In this document: piece after piece, positions 40,201 to 48,096 of the stretch
How positions within the stretch are numbered: position 1 is the first letter of the stretch
How the letters are laid out: every line of letters starts with the position of its first letter
DNA from: Longimicrobium sp.
GTDB lineage: Bacteria > Gemmatimonadota > Gemmatimonadetes > Longimicrobiales > Longimicrobiaceae
Direction of reading: 5' to 3'
Length of the DNA: 64,000 bases
Assembly (NCBI RefSeq): GCF_035474595.1
Contig: NZ_DATIND010000080.1
Location: forward strand, 1 to 64,000
Made by a program: the position numbers and the translations under genes
The notes under the pieces: generated by a model
Databases searched by the model: none
Told to the model about the DNA's origin: nothing
The model's input: the letters and a program-made list of their open reading frames with translations, nothing else

Positions 40201-40447
40201 GCGCGACCTGATCCGCCAGGTTCAGGTGATGCGCAAGGACGCCGGCTTCCGCGTGGAGGAGCGCATCGCGCTGGGCATCGTGGGCGCGGACGAGACGGTG
40301 GCCCGCGCGGTGGACGCGCACCGCGACTTCATCATGGAGCAGACGCTGGCGCGCGAGCTGACCGCGGAGATGGACCACGCCGACTACAGCGGCGAGGCCC
40401 AGGTCGGCGAATCGACCCTCACCCTCGCCCTCCGCCGCCTCGGCTGA
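37289..40447 (+). CDS. ileS: Isoleucyl-tRNA synthetase family, divergent
   Basis: A 1052-residue class I aminoacyl-tRNA synthetase. Its overall layout is IleRS: catalytic fold, editing insert with VWTTTPWTLPANVALAVNP (about 225), a WLDAGIVPFSTLGYF segment (about 530), KFSKT as KMSKS (about 595) and an anticodon domain with LYIDDLSNWYIRVNRRRFW (about 715). The signature HxGH reads GVHH in ANNPMGVHHAWGRTLKD (about 57). The GWDxHGLP motif reads NGFDAQGLWVEVEVEKELG. Both changes set it apart from E. coli-type enzymes and place it in a divergent clade. Charging of tRNA-Ile with isoleucine is inferred. Four Cys pairs suggest zinc sites. Confidence 0.85.
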   Translation: MTETKKLDAELETAPDMVALEHGVLAHWEERGCFDQLREKNAHGPVFRFLDGPITANNPMGVHHAWGRTLKDVFLRYKALQGFVCNWQNGFDAQGLWVEVEVEKELGFASKRDIEAYGIAEFVRRCKERVAKYAGIQARQSIRLGQWMDWSNSYFTNTDTNIQGIWHFLRTCHENGWIHRMRMPLTWCPRCGTSLSEHEAAGSHRELTHTAIFAKATLQDGRRALVWTTTPWTLPANVALAVNPASIYCEVHAGGSDEVLVVGEEALPFVRAKDVHILRTFPGAELVGLEYETFFPDTDAQRGVPHRVVAWSDVDPHEGTGIVHIAPGCGAEDFELGKTEGLPTILPIDESGRYVDGFAWLTGMSTAEAAQPIVDALSEAGKLFKAEPHTHSYPVCWRCKTETVFRLSEEWFIRSDSVRPRMLAAAEAVRWEPEHVGKRMADWLTNMGDWNISRKRFYGMPLPFYPCAECGEVTVIGSKAELLERAVNPDADLPSLHRPWVDEIRISCPRCSQPVSRVTEVGDVWLDAGIVPFSTLGYFDDRERFQKFYPAEWITEMREQVRLWFYSMLYMSVTLLDRAPYDRVLSYESVVSEDRRKFSKTGYMIAFEDAAEEMGVDVMRYLFARANVGSSVRFGYNLGDEVRRQLLGLWNAFVFFNTYAALDKPDLAGFRPDFERLTTVDHWLLARTNAYKRAVATAYDSFDTPSVVREFELYIDDLSNWYIRVNRRRFWRGEDSADKRTAYWCLLRALRVALQTMAPVIPFVTDALWQKVVRRYDASVADVESVHLAGWPKDFPVHEGAEIVLKDTAVAREAIALALRLRNEHGLKVRQPLLRMDVVASGDDLGAVERMREVIADQVNVKEVVPLRSQEELEVPFLTLDFGVAGPTLKGAVKELKALLAEMRPDDMLAAVEMYDREQPVALPGWHEPLPHRVFQRKTQPREGVLVASGETMTVALDTELPPWLVEEGMVRDLIRQVQVMRKDAGFRVEERIALGIVGADETVARAVDAHRDFIMEQTLARELTAEMDHADYSGEAQVGESTLTLALRRLG

Positions 40448-40472
40448 ACGGCCACGGCGGGACGGACGTCGA

Positions 40473-40504
40473 GAGCCCCAGCCCTGGTTTCCGGGCTGGG
40501 GCTC
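40473..40504 (+). terminator. Terminator after ileS
   Basis: GAGCCCCAGCCC (40473-40484) pairs perfectly with GGGCTGGGGCTC (40493-40504), followed by GTTTCG. It lies 26 bp after the stop. Confidence 0.8.
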
Positions 40505-40538
40505 GTTTCGTCGAGAGATACAGATCCCCCCCCCCGAA

Positions 40539-40732
40539 AATGCGACTGAAGTCGCGGCTACAAAGGCACGCAGTCCGCCTTCGCGGACTTCATCCGCGAC
40601 GTATCCCATGCTCCGTGTCGCGAATCCGGCATCCGCTGGCCGGTGGCGCGGTGGCGCACCGCCATGGGCCCCGCGGGATGTCCGCGAAGGCGGACAGTGT
40701 GCAGTTGTAGCCGCGACTTCAGTCGCATTTTC
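40539..40732. repeat. Family A paired palindromic repeat, copy 3
   Basis: The left arm (40539-40592) starts AATGCGACTGAAGTCGCGGC and includes CAGTCCGCCTTCGCGGACTT. The right arm (40678-40732) is its inverse. The roughly 85-bp spacer has no gene. It is preceded by a run of nine or more C residues (40526-40535). The gap 40448-40856 otherwise contains only the ileS terminator and the leader of the next gene. Confidence 0.85.
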
Positions 40733-40856
40733 CTTCCGCATAGGCTGCGACGGGTTTGTCGAACCGGCGGCATGGGGGATGCGAGAGGGGTTCGCCCCGA
40801 AATCCGGCCGCAGGATCCCGGGTTGGACGGTAAACCGATCCGCCGAGGAGGTGACG

Positions 40857-41327
40857 ATGGACGCGACGATGACGGAAACCCCGCGCTACAGCGCGCCCGC
40901 CGCCATGGGCCGCCCGCGCACCGAGGTCAACCGCATCCGCAACGAGGTGCCCGAGCTGGCCACGCCCGTTTGGGCCAAGCGCCTGTCGGTGGGGCTGGGC
41001 TGGTTCAGCATCGGGCTGGGGCTGGCCGAGCTCGCCGCCACCGGCCCGCTCACCCGCTGGCTGGGGGTGGAGGACCACGCGAAGCTCGTGCGCGCCTACG
41101 GGCTGCGCGAGGTCGCCACGGGCGCGTCGATCCTGATGGGAAGCCGCATCGCCCCGTTCCTGTGGGGGCGCGTGGCCGGCGACGCGGTGGACCTGGCTTC
41201 GCTGGGCGCGGCCATGCGCGACGAGGACAGCAACCGCCGCAACCTGGCCATCGCCATCGGCGCGGTGGTGGGCGTCACGGCGCTCGACATCCTGGCCGGG
41301 CAGCGGATGAGCGCCACGCGCTCGTAG
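40857..41327 (+). CDS. Membrane protein of unknown function
   Basis: A 156-residue protein with three to four hydrophobic segments: VGLGWFSIGLGLAELAATG (about 46-64), ATGASILMGSRIAPFLWGRV (about 88-107) and AIAIGAVVGVTALDILAGQ (about 131-149). GLREVATGASIL and GRVAGDAVDLASLG are motifs I associate with a membrane domain sometimes fused to polyketide-cyclase-like (SRPBCC) domains. No SRPBCC part is present here. CCGAGGAGGTGACG provides a strong ribosome site for the ATG at 40857. The alcohol dehydrogenase follows 154 bp later on the same strand. Confidence 0.72.
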   Translation: MDATMTETPRYSAPAAMGRPRTEVNRIRNEVPELATPVWAKRLSVGLGWFSIGLGLAELAATGPLTRWLGVEDHAKLVRAYGLREVATGASILMGSRIAPFLWGRVAGDAVDLASLGAAMRDEDSNRRNLAIAIGAVVGVTALDILAGQRMSATRS

Positions 41328-41481
41328 CGCTCGGAAGCGGGGGAGATGCGCCGGACGGCCCATCTCCCCCGAACCACGAGGTGATTCGGAGACAGGCGGG
41401 CGGAAGGCGTGCGGGAGCAGTCGCGCGGGCAGTTCCGCCGGCACGGTGTGAACCCGGAAGACGATGCGCGGAGGTGGCTGG

Positions 41482-42678
41482 ATGAAGGCGCTGCTCTGGC
41501 ACGGCAAGCAGGACATTCGGTGCGAGACCGTTCCCGATCCGGTGATCGAGGAGCCCACGGACGCGATCGTCCGCATCACCTCGACGGCGATCTGCGGGAG
41601 CGACCTGCACCTGTACGACGGCTACGTTCCCTTCATGAAGCCCGGCGACATCATGGGGCACGAGCCCATGGGGATCGTGGAGGAGGTGGGGAGCGCGGTC
41701 ACCAACCTGAAGCGCGGCGACCGCGTGGTCATCCCCTTCACCATCTGCTGCGGGAGCTGCTGGTTCTGCCAGAAGGGGCTGTGGAGCTGCTGCGACACCA
41801 CCAACCGCAAGCCCGAGATCGCCCAGAAGCTGATGGGGCACGCGCCGGCGGGGCTGTTCGGCTACTCGGCGCTCACCGGCGAGTATCCCGGCGGGCAGGC
41901 GCAGTTTCTTCGCGTGCCGCACGCCAACGTCATCTGCCTGAAGATCGAGAACTCGCTCCCCGACGAGCAGGTGCTCTTCCTCTCCGACGTCTTTCCCACC
42001 GGGTGGATGGCGGCCGAGAACGCCGACATCGAGCCGGGCGAGACGGTGGCGGTGTGGGGATGCGGGCCGGTGGGGCAGTTCTCCATCCAGAGCGCGTGGA
42101 TGATGGGCGCCGGCCGCGTGATCGCCATCGACCGCGTGCCCGAGCGGCTCAGGATGGCGCAGGAGCACGGCCGCGCCGACGTCATCGACATGAGCGAGGG
42201 GCACGTCTACGACAGGATCCAGGAGATGACGAACGGCCGCGGCGCCGACCGCTGCATCGACGCGGTGGGCGCCGAGGCGCACGCGTTCGGCAGCGTGGAC
42301 AGCATGATGGACGCGGTGAAGGTGATGCTGCTGCAGGAGACCGACCGCCCGCACGTGCTGCGCGAGGCCATCATGTGCTGCCGGAAGGGGGGCACCATCT
42401 CCATGCCCGGCGTGTACGTGGGGCTGGGCGACAAGATCCCGCTGGGCGCGTTCATGAACAAGGGGCTCACCCTCAAGACCGGCCAGACGCACATGCTGCG
42501 CTACATGGAGCCGCTGCTGCGCCGCATCGAGGGGGGCGAGATCGACCCGTCGTTCATCATCACCCACGTGCTGCCGATCGACGAGGGCCCGAACGCGTAC
42601 AAGACCTTCCGCGAGAAGCAGGACGGCTGCATCAAGGTGGTGCTGAAGCCCTGGGACGAGCCGCGCGCGCAGGCCTGA
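41482..42678 (+). CDS. Zinc-dependent alcohol dehydrogenase
   Basis: A 398-residue medium-chain dehydrogenase. The catalytic zinc site is in [14 protein letters not shown] (about 35) and [12 protein letters not shown] (about 60). The structural zinc cysteines are in [16 protein letters not shown] (about 93). The NAD(P) motif [14 protein letters not shown] (about 190) follows. The long insert ([15 protein letters not shown]) and length near 400 resemble the glutathione-independent formaldehyde dehydrogenase branch, so aldehyde or short alcohol oxidation is plausible. The ATG at 41482 has GGAGGTGGCTGG upstream. No partner gene points to a pathway. Confidence 0.92.
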   Translation: MKALLWHGKQDIRCETVPDPVIEEPTDAIVRITSTAICGSDLHLYDGYVPFMKPGDIMGHEPMGIVEEVGSAVTNLKRGDRVVIPFTICCGSCWFCQKGLWSCCDTTNRKPEIAQKLMGHAPAGLFGYSALTGEYPGGQAQFLRVPHANVICLKIENSLPDEQVLFLSDVFPTGWMAAENADIEPGETVAVWGCGPVGQFSIQSAWMMGAGRVIAIDRVPERLRMAQEHGRADVIDMSEGHVYDRIQEMTNGRGADRCIDAVGAEAHAFGSVDSMMDAVKVMLLQETDRPHVLREAIMCCRKGGTISMPGVYVGLGDKIPLGAFMNKGLTLKTGQTHMLRYMEPLLRRIEGGEIDPSFIITHVLPIDEGPNAYKTFREKQDGCIKVVLKPWDEPRAQA

Positions 42679-42704
42679 TCCGCGTCTCGCCATCTGGCGA
42701 AAGG

Positions 42705-42736
42705 ACGGCCGCCGGGCCAGGGTGCCCGGCGGCCGT
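42705..42736 (+). terminator. Terminator-like hairpin after the alcohol dehydrogenase
   Basis: ACGGCCGCCGGGC (42705-42717) pairs perfectly with GCCCGGCGGCCGT (42724-42736). There is no T-run, so it may be Rho-aided or an mRNA-end structure. Confidence 0.5.
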
Positions 42737-42831
42737 CGCCACGTCATGGGACGGTGCGGTGCCGCTTGGCCGCGTCCTTGCGAGCCGGGGACGCGCGCAC
42801 GCCGCATCCCCCGCCCACCCGCCGAATCCGC

Positions 42832-44511
42832 ATGATCTGCATCCTGCACGGGTACCTGCTCGAAGGCTCCGGAAGCAACCTGTGGACGCGCTCGGTGGTC
42901 GAGTCGCTGTGCCGCAACGGCGAGACGGTGCACCTGATGGCGCAGGAGAACCATCCCGATCGCTACCCCTTCATCACCGAGGCGCGCCGCTACGCGCCCG
43001 ACGGCACGGTGGAGACCTTTTACCGCGCGGATGGGACCGGATACGCGGGGCAATGCATCCTGCACAAGCCGGTGCTGGGAGACACGCTGCCGGTGTACGT
43101 GTGGGACCGCTACGAGGAGTTCCCGCGCGTGGTGCCCATGGTGGACCTGCCCGACGACGAGATCGAGGCGTACGTGGAGACCAACGTCCGCGCGCTCACC
43201 CGCATCGTGCGCGAGAACGGCGTCACCGCCATCCACGCCAACCACGCGGTGCTGATGTCGGTGGTGGCGCAGCGGGTGTGCGCGGCGGAGGGGATCCCGT
43301 TCAGCATCATGCCGCACGGCTCTGCGCTGGAGTACGCGGTGAAGCGCGACGCTCGCTTCCTGCGCCTGGCGACGGATGCGTTCGCGGCTGCGGACCGCAT
43401 CTTCGTGCACGGCGACGAGATGCGCGCGCGGGTGCACGACGTGTTCGCCGGCATCCCGGGGCTGGACGCGAAGATGGTGGACCTGCACCTGGGGGTGGAC
43501 ACCAGCCAGTTCGAGCCCGTGCCCCGCGCCGGCCGCGAGGCGAAGGCCCTGCAGCTGCGCGACGCGCTGGTCGGCGTCCCGCGCGGCCGCACGCCGGAGC
43601 AGACGGCGGCCATGCTCGCCGGGCTGCGGGGCGACCTGGCCGGCCCGGCGCTGGAGGCGGCGCTCGGCGCCGGCCGCGGCTTCGCGTCGAAGTCCCCCGA
43701 CGCGGGGCTGGAGGAGAAGCTCGACACGGTGGATTGGGAGCACGGGCGCACCCTGCTCTACGTCGGCCGCCTGATCTCCGCCAAGGGCGTGCAGGAGGTG
43801 GTGGCCGCGCTGCCGCTGATCCTGGAGCGCGCGCCGGAGATGCGCCTGCTGCTCGTCGGCCACGGCCCCCTGCGCGAGCCGCTGGAGGCCATGCTGTGGG
43901 CGCTGGAGCACGGCGAGCGCGCGCTGTTCGCCGAGACCGTGGCCCGCGGGCGGGCGCTGGAGGGCGACCCCGAGGGCGAGGGCGGCGGGCACGAGCTGAC
44001 CAAGGTGGCGCGCTTCGTGGAAGACCTGGAGGCGCGCGGCGAGCTGGACGCGTACTTCGAGGCGGGACGGCGGAACGTGCGGTCGGACCGGGTGATCTTC
44101 ACCGGCTACCTGACGCACCGCGAGCTGCGCCACCTCTTCCCGTGCTGCGACGCGGCGGTCTTCCCGTCGGTGGTGAAGGAGGCGGGGCCGCTGGTGTTCC
44201 TGGAGGCGCTGGCCAGCGGCGCGTTTCCGCTGGGCACCTACTTCGGCGGGATGAAGGCCAGCATCGACTCGGTGGCCGAGGTGCTGCCGCCCGAGGTGGC
44301 CGAGGTGATGAAGCTGGACCCCGCGCCGGCGCACACCGTGGCCGACATCGTCCACCACGTGCCGCTGGCGCTGGAGGCCGGCGAGCGCTACAAGGAAGCG
44401 CTCTTCCGCGTCGCCCGCGACCGCTACGACTGGTCCAGTGTGTCGCGCACCCTGTCGGACGAGCTGAGCTCGCTGTCGGCAACCGACACTGGAAAGCAGA
44501 CGTCATCCTGA
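42832..44511 (+). CDS. Glycosyltransferase family 4 protein
   Basis: A 559-residue GT-B fold glycosyltransferase. The N-terminal domain starts MICILHGYLLEGSGSNLWTR, a glycine-rich loop typical of GT4 enzymes. HANHAVLMSVVAQRVC and MPHGSALEYAV (about 165) follow. The C-terminal nucleotide-sugar domain has LLYVGRLISAKGVQEVVAAL (about 305) and the donor-site Glu pattern VFPSVVKEAGPLVFLEALA (about 443). A charged insert (about 360-410) lengthens it beyond the usual 400 residues. Donor and acceptor are unknown; no other sugar genes are adjacent. The ATG has no strong ribosome site. Confidence 0.88.
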   Translation: MICILHGYLLEGSGSNLWTRSVVESLCRNGETVHLMAQENHPDRYPFITEARRYAPDGTVETFYRADGTGYAGQCILHKPVLGDTLPVYVWDRYEEFPRVVPMVDLPDDEIEAYVETNVRALTRIVRENGVTAIHANHAVLMSVVAQRVCAAEGIPFSIMPHGSALEYAVKRDARFLRLATDAFAAADRIFVHGDEMRARVHDVFAGIPGLDAKMVDLHLGVDTSQFEPVPRAGREAKALQLRDALVGVPRGRTPEQTAAMLAGLRGDLAGPALEAALGAGRGFASKSPDAGLEEKLDTVDWEHGRTLLYVGRLISAKGVQEVVAALPLILERAPEMRLLLVGHGPLREPLEAMLWALEHGERALFAETVARGRALEGDPEGEGGGHELTKVARFVEDLEARGELDAYFEAGRRNVRSDRVIFTGYLTHRELRHLFPCCDAAVFPSVVKEAGPLVFLEALASGAFPLGTYFGGMKASIDSVAEVLPPEVAEVMKLDPAPAHTVADIVHHVPLALEAGERYKEALFRVARDRYDWSSVSRTLSDELSSLSATDTGKQTSS

Positions 44512-44550
44512 GGGGCTGAATGGACGGTTCGCGGGCTGGCTTTCTCACCG

Positions 44551-44603
44551 GCGACTGAAGTCGCAGCAACAACTACGGGAAGCCTCGCAAACTGCGCGAG
44601 GCT
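44551..44603. repeat. Family A-like fragment with hairpin
   Basis: The palindrome GCGACTGAAGTCGC, as in family A, is followed by GCAACAACTACGG and a second hairpin AGCCTCGC/GCGAGGCT. Only the first half matches the other copies. Confidence 0.6.
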
Positions 44604-44643
44604 GTCAGGATGGGGGCTCGGTGGCACGGAGAAAACGCCGGTC

Positions 44644-45009
44644 ATGATCAATCGCACGAAGATGCTCGAAATCGCCAGGGGGATCGCCATCCTCCTGGCG
44701 TTCCTCTACCTGGGCGACGCGGTCTCGGCGCTTCTCCATCTCCCGCTGCCGGGGAGCGTGGTGGGGATGGTGCTGCTCGCCGTCTCGCTGCAGCGGAAGT
44801 GGCTCCCGTTCGAGTGGGTGCGGCCCGCGGCGCACCTGCTGATCCGCCACATGTCGCTGCTGTACATCCCGCCCGGCGTGGGGGTGATGGTGTACTTCGG
44901 GCTGATCCGGCGCGAGTGGCTGCCGCTCGCCGCCGCGGGGGTGGTGGGGATGGTGGCGGTGCTGCTGGCGGTCGGCGTCCTGCAGCAGCGGCTGGAGCGG
45001 CGTGGCTGA
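44644..45009 (+). CDS. lrgA: CidA/LrgA family holin-like protein
   Basis: A 121-residue membrane protein with four hydrophobic helices (about 12-27, 36-50, 64-83 and 92-113). The family hallmark LGDAVSALLHLPLPGSVVGM (about 23-42) and RHMSLLYIPPGVGVMVYF (about 69-86) are evident. LrgA/CidA proteins act with LrgB/CidB at the cytoplasmic membrane. They were proposed as holin/antiholin modulators and more recently as pyruvate or metabolite transport systems. The GTG start of lrgB overlaps its stop by 8 bp, so the two are coupled. Confidence 0.92.
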   Translation: MINRTKMLEIARGIAILLAFLYLGDAVSALLHLPLPGSVVGMVLLAVSLQRKWLPFEWVRPAAHLLIRHMSLLYIPPGVGVMVYFGLIRREWLPLAAAGVVGMVAVLLAVGVLQQRLERRG

Positions 45010-45712
45010 GCGCATCGGCTGGTCCGTCTTCGCGATCGCGATCACCATCGCCGCGTACGAGGCGGCGCGGCGGCTGTACGCGCGCTTCCGGCATCCGCTG
45101 CTGAACCCGCTGCTCGTCGCCATCTGCGCGTTGATCCTGCTGTTGCGGGGACTGGGGATCTCGTTCGGCGAGTACGATCGCGGCGGGCGGCTCATCTCCT
45201 TCTGGCTGGGCCCGGCCGTGGTCGCGCTCGGCGTCCCCCTCTACCTGCAGGTGGGCGAGATCGTGCGCCGCGGCCGGGCGATGCTGGTCTCCATCCTCGT
45301 TGGCGGCGTGGTGGGAATCGTGAGCGCGACGGCGACGGCGCTGCTGCTGGGCGCGCCGCGGCAGGTGGTCCTCTCCGTGGCCCCGCGCTCGGTGACCACG
45401 CCGATCGCGATGGGCGTGGCGCAGAAGCTGGGCGGGCTGCCGCCGCTGACCGCGGTGCTGGTGATCTCCACCGGCGTCCTCGGCGCCGTGGCCGGCCCGG
45501 CCATCCTGCGCCTGGCGGGCGTCCGCAGCCACACGGCGTGGGGGCTGGCGATGGGCTCGGCGGCGCACGGCATCGGCACCGCGCGCGCGGTGGAGGAGGG
45601 CGAGGTCGAGGGCGCCACCAGCGGCCTCGCCATCGGGCTGATGGGGCTGGCGACGGCGGTGCTGGCGCCGATGCTCGTCCCCCTGCTCCTGCGCATCTTC
45701 GGCGCGCGGTGA
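45002..45712 (+). CDS. lrgB: LrgB/CidB family protein
   Basis: A 236-residue integral membrane protein beginning at GTG. Several hydrophobic helices contain the family motifs: RFRHPLLNPLLVAICALILL (about 27), ISFWLGPAVVALGVPLYLQ (about 60), APRQVVLSVAPRSVTTPIAM (about 115) and GVRSHTAWGLAMGSAAHGIG (about 174). It forms the second half of the CidAB/LrgAB pair. The start overlaps the lrgA stop (8 bp), implying equal synthesis. No LytTR-type regulator is adjacent. Confidence 0.93.
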   Translation: MAERIGWSVFAIAITIAAYEAARRLYARFRHPLLNPLLVAICALILLLRGLGISFGEYDRGGRLISFWLGPAVVALGVPLYLQVGEIVRRGRAMLVSILVGGVVGIVSATATALLLGAPRQVVLSVAPRSVTTPIAMGVAQKLGGLPPLTAVLVISTGVLGAVAGPAILRLAGVRSHTAWGLAMGSAAHGIGTARAVEEGEVEGATSGLAIGLMGLATAVLAPMLVPLLLRIFGAR

Positions 45713-45817
45713 GCTGCGCGGCGTCCTGCGTGGCGGCCGATCTTCTTGCGTTTCCTCGACTTCCCGCACAATTGTTGTCCCGCCCGCCCGCATCATCCCT
45801 CCCCGAAAGAATCGCCG

Positions 45818-46624
45818 ATGCTTCGCCAGCACCTGGTCCAGAACGCCGTGCGCGGCGACGACAGCGGGTTCCGCTGGCGCGGCACCGAGGTGTCGCGGCT
45901 GGAGGCGCTTTCCGACGCGGTGTTCGGCTTCGCCATCACCCTGCTGGTGGTGTCGCTGGAGCCGCCGCGCACCTTCGATCAGCTGATGGTGGCGGTGCGC
46001 GGCTTCTTCACCTTCGCCGCGTGCTTCGCGCTGCTGTTCATGGTGTGGCTGAACCAGTACCGCTGGTTCCGGCGCTACGGGCTGGAGGACGCGGCCACGG
46101 TGTGGCTGAACGCCATCCTCCTGTTCGTCATCGTCTTCTTCGTGTATCCGCTGAAGTTCGTGTTCGGGCTGGTGGTGGGGAAGATGATGGGCGGGCAGGG
46201 AAACCTGGCGCGGCTCGCGGACGGCACGGTGGTCCCCATCTTCACCGCCGAGCGGCAGGGGGTCACGATGATGCTGATCTTCGGCGGGGGCTACATGGCG
46301 GTGTTCCTGATCTTCGCACTGATGTACGGCCACGCCTGGCGCAGGCGCGACGCGCTGCGGCTCGACGAGCTGGAGCGGTACGAGACGCGCGACAACATCC
46401 GCGAAACGCTGATGCACGCGGGGATCGGCGTGCTGTCGGTGGCCCTGTCGCTGCGGTTCGGCTCGCTGGAGGGCGGGCTGACGTACATGCTGGTCGCGCC
46501 GGTGATGACGGCGCACGGCTTCATCTCCGGCGCCGGCCGCCGCCGCCTGGTCGCGCGCCTCGCCCGCGAGCATGCAGATGCGGATACGGCGCCGCCGCGC
46601 GAGCCGCAGACCGCGCCGATGTAG
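45818..46624 (+). CDS. TMEM175-like (DUF1211) membrane protein
   Basis: A 268-residue protein. RLEALSDAVFGFAITLLVVS (about 28-47) carries the FSD-like signature (here LSDAVFGF) of bacterial TMEM175 potassium channels. Five further hydrophobic segments follow, including FFTFAACFALLFMVWLNQYRW (as two parts around residue 70) and ILLFVIVFFVYPLKFVFGL (about 105). The canonical bacterial channels have one six-helix repeat and act as tetramers, consistent with this size. Potassium conduction is inferred only from the motif. The ATG at 45818 is favoured because the first helix follows at the normal distance. Confidence 0.82.
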   Translation: MLRQHLVQNAVRGDDSGFRWRGTEVSRLEALSDAVFGFAITLLVVSLEPPRTFDQLMVAVRGFFTFAACFALLFMVWLNQYRWFRRYGLEDAATVWLNAILLFVIVFFVYPLKFVFGLVVGKMMGGQGNLARLADGTVVPIFTAERQGVTMMLIFGGGYMAVFLIFALMYGHAWRRRDALRLDELERYETRDNIRETLMHAGIGVLSVALSLRFGSLEGGLTYMLVAPVMTAHGFISGAGRRRLVARLAREHADADTAPPREPQTAPM

Positions 46625-46764
46625 CCACCGGTGAGACGCGAATCACGCCGCTGGCGCATGGGGTGCGGGCGGCGAAGTTCTTCGGTGGGAGCGACTTGAC
46701 TGCCTCTCCAGAGTTGGAGAGATTCTATTTCGATTCCGAACCGTTCTGTTTACTGGAGGTCTCG

Positions 46765-46941
46765 ATGGGCTTTAGACGCACGCCTCCACTTTCGTTTGAA
46801 GGTACCCGCGAAGTGCTCGAGGAGATGTCTCGTCCGCCGGAAGACACGCCGGAGCGGCGGCGCATCATGCAGCTTGTGCATGAGATCGAGGCGGCAAAGA
46901 AGCAGCGCAAGCTCGAAGAGGAAGCAGCAGCGAAGAAGTAG
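46765..46941 (+). CDS. Small charged protein of unknown function
   Basis: 58 residues, very polar: MGFRRTPPLSFEGTREVLEE followed by RPPEDTPERRRIMQLVHEIE and a lysine/glutamate/alanine helix to the end. It looks like two helices or a short coiled coil. CTGGAGGTCTCG gives a good ribosome site for the ATG. The region around it is lower in GC than its neighbours. It lies 89 bp upstream of the GNAT gene. An antitoxin-like role for that gene is conceivable, but the sequence is not a ribbon-helix-helix and I do not recognise it. Confidence 0.6.
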   Translation: MGFRRTPPLSFEGTREVLEEMSRPPEDTPERRRIMQLVHEIEAAKKQRKLEEEAAAKK

Positions 46942-47030
46942 AAGCGCGGAGTCGCGCATTCTGCCGGGCAAGTCGAGATCACGGCCTGCCCGGCATTTCT
47001 TTGCCACCTGTTTTGGCCGGGGAGGATACG

Positions 47031-47570
47031 ATGAGCCAGCGAATCATGCACGGAGACATCGTGGTCCGGAGGCTCGACGGTCCACCCGAGCCGGGTTTCG
47101 ACTGTGGCCATGAGGAGCAGAACACATTCTTGTACAGGTACGCCTGGACTGACCAGCAGCAGCAACTCTCCGTCACGTACCGCTACTATGTTCACGGGAT
47201 TTTCGCCGGCTTCGCGGCGCTGGCGATGGATGGGCTGGCACTGTCCTTTCGCGAGCGCGGGGTGCACATCCGTTATGAAACAGTCGGCGCCCTCAAGCTT
47301 GGGCAACTCGGCGTGGACAGGCGATTCCAGGGTCGCGGGCTTGGCGAGGTGATCGTAGCCGATGTAGCCACACTGGCGCGCGAATTCGCCCTCCAGGTGG
47401 GTTGCCGCTATATCGCCATCGACGCCAGGCCCGGGCTGGAACGCTGGTACGAGGCCTTGTCATTCAAGCGAAACAAGCTGATGCAGGAGCGGCTGCGCCA
47501 GTTCGCGATGGAGAAGAACCGCGATCCGGACCGGCTCGCAACGAGCATGCGTTTTGACATCCGCTCATAG
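47031..47570 (+). CDS. GNAT family N-acetyltransferase
   Basis: A 179-residue acetyltransferase. GFDCGHEEQNTFLYRYAWTD (about 22-41) and the acetyl-CoA loop LGQLGVDRRFQGRGLGEVIV (about 90-109) with the QGRGLG signature are clear. YIAIDARPGLERWYEALSF (about 136) contains the conserved Tyr. The arrangement resembles small GNAT proteins including the TacT/AtaT toxins, which acetylate aminoacyl-tRNA. Those are normally preceded by a ribbon-helix-helix antitoxin, not obvious here. GGGGAGGATACG precedes the ATG at 47031. Substrate unknown. Confidence 0.82.
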   Translation: MSQRIMHGDIVVRRLDGPPEPGFDCGHEEQNTFLYRYAWTDQQQQLSVTYRYYVHGIFAGFAALAMDGLALSFRERGVHIRYETVGALKLGQLGVDRRFQGRGLGEVIVADVATLAREFALQVGCRYIAIDARPGLERWYEALSFKRNKLMQERLRQFAMEKNRDPDRLATSMRFDIRS

Positions 47571-47691
47571 CCGATCTTCTGGACGCGAGTCGGGAGTCGC
47601 CCGCGCTGGGTCGCGATCGTGTCTGTCCGCTAGTGCGGAGCGTGCGCGACTTCTGCGCCGAGTGCGGCCTTACTCCGGAAGGAGGCGAAGA

Positions 47692-48054
47692 ATGAACTAC
47701 CGCGGGTACACGGCTCGCTACGACATCGACGAAGACGACCGCGTCCTGGTCGGCAGGATCGACGGCATTCGCGACGTGGTGACGTTCGAGGGGGATACGT
47801 TCAACCAACTGGAGGAGGAGTTCCACCGGTCGGTTGACGAGTATATCCGCTATTGCCGCGAGCAGGGCGCGGAACCCGAGCGTCCGTACTCGGGCACCTT
47901 CCTGATCCGGACCACCCCCGCTCGTCATGCCGCCGTGGCGAAACGGGCCCGCGAAGAGAATACGAGCCTCAACAGCTGGGTGATCGCCGCGCTCGACAGA
48001 GCCCTGGAACGAACACCGGACGAGGAAGTGGTCAGCGCGTTCGAGAAGCGCTGA
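47692..48054 (+). CDS. HicB family antitoxin, apparently without HicA
   Basis: A 120-residue protein. The degenerate RNase-H-like fold of HicB (YTARYDIDEDDRVLVGRIDG, about 6-25; VVTFEGDTFNQLEEEFHRSV) is followed by a C-terminal ribbon-helix-helix with SGTFLIRTTPARHAAVAKRA and TSLNSWVIAALDRALE (about 90-105). Such HicB proteins repress their operon and neutralise the HicA mRNA interferase. No 60-80 residue HicA-like gene lies within 500 bp on either side. GGAAGGAGGCGAAGA precedes the ATG. It may be an orphan regulator or solitary antitoxin. Confidence 0.85.
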   Translation: MNYRGYTARYDIDEDDRVLVGRIDGIRDVVTFEGDTFNQLEEEFHRSVDEYIRYCREQGAEPERPYSGTFLIRTTPARHAAVAKRAREENTSLNSWVIAALDRALERTPDEEVVSAFEKR

Positions 48055-48096
48055 GGCTCCGATGGTTCCGGCACAACTTGACCACCTGTCCGTACC

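Noticed and set aside
40550-40732. Short peptide MKSAKADCVPL encoded by several family A copies
   Set aside because: It arises from the hairpin sequence itself, lacks a ribosome site and ends at the stem; the conservation is explained by the repeat.
37235-40741. 1168-residue open frame on the minus strand opposite ileS, and similar very long antisense frames at 30767-34324, 41275-44358, 49193-51457 and 53500-55923
   Set aside because: They are composed of Arg/Ala/Gly/His/Pro/Val-rich sequence typical of antisense frames of high-GC genes. They lie exactly opposite well-supported genes and show no family motif.
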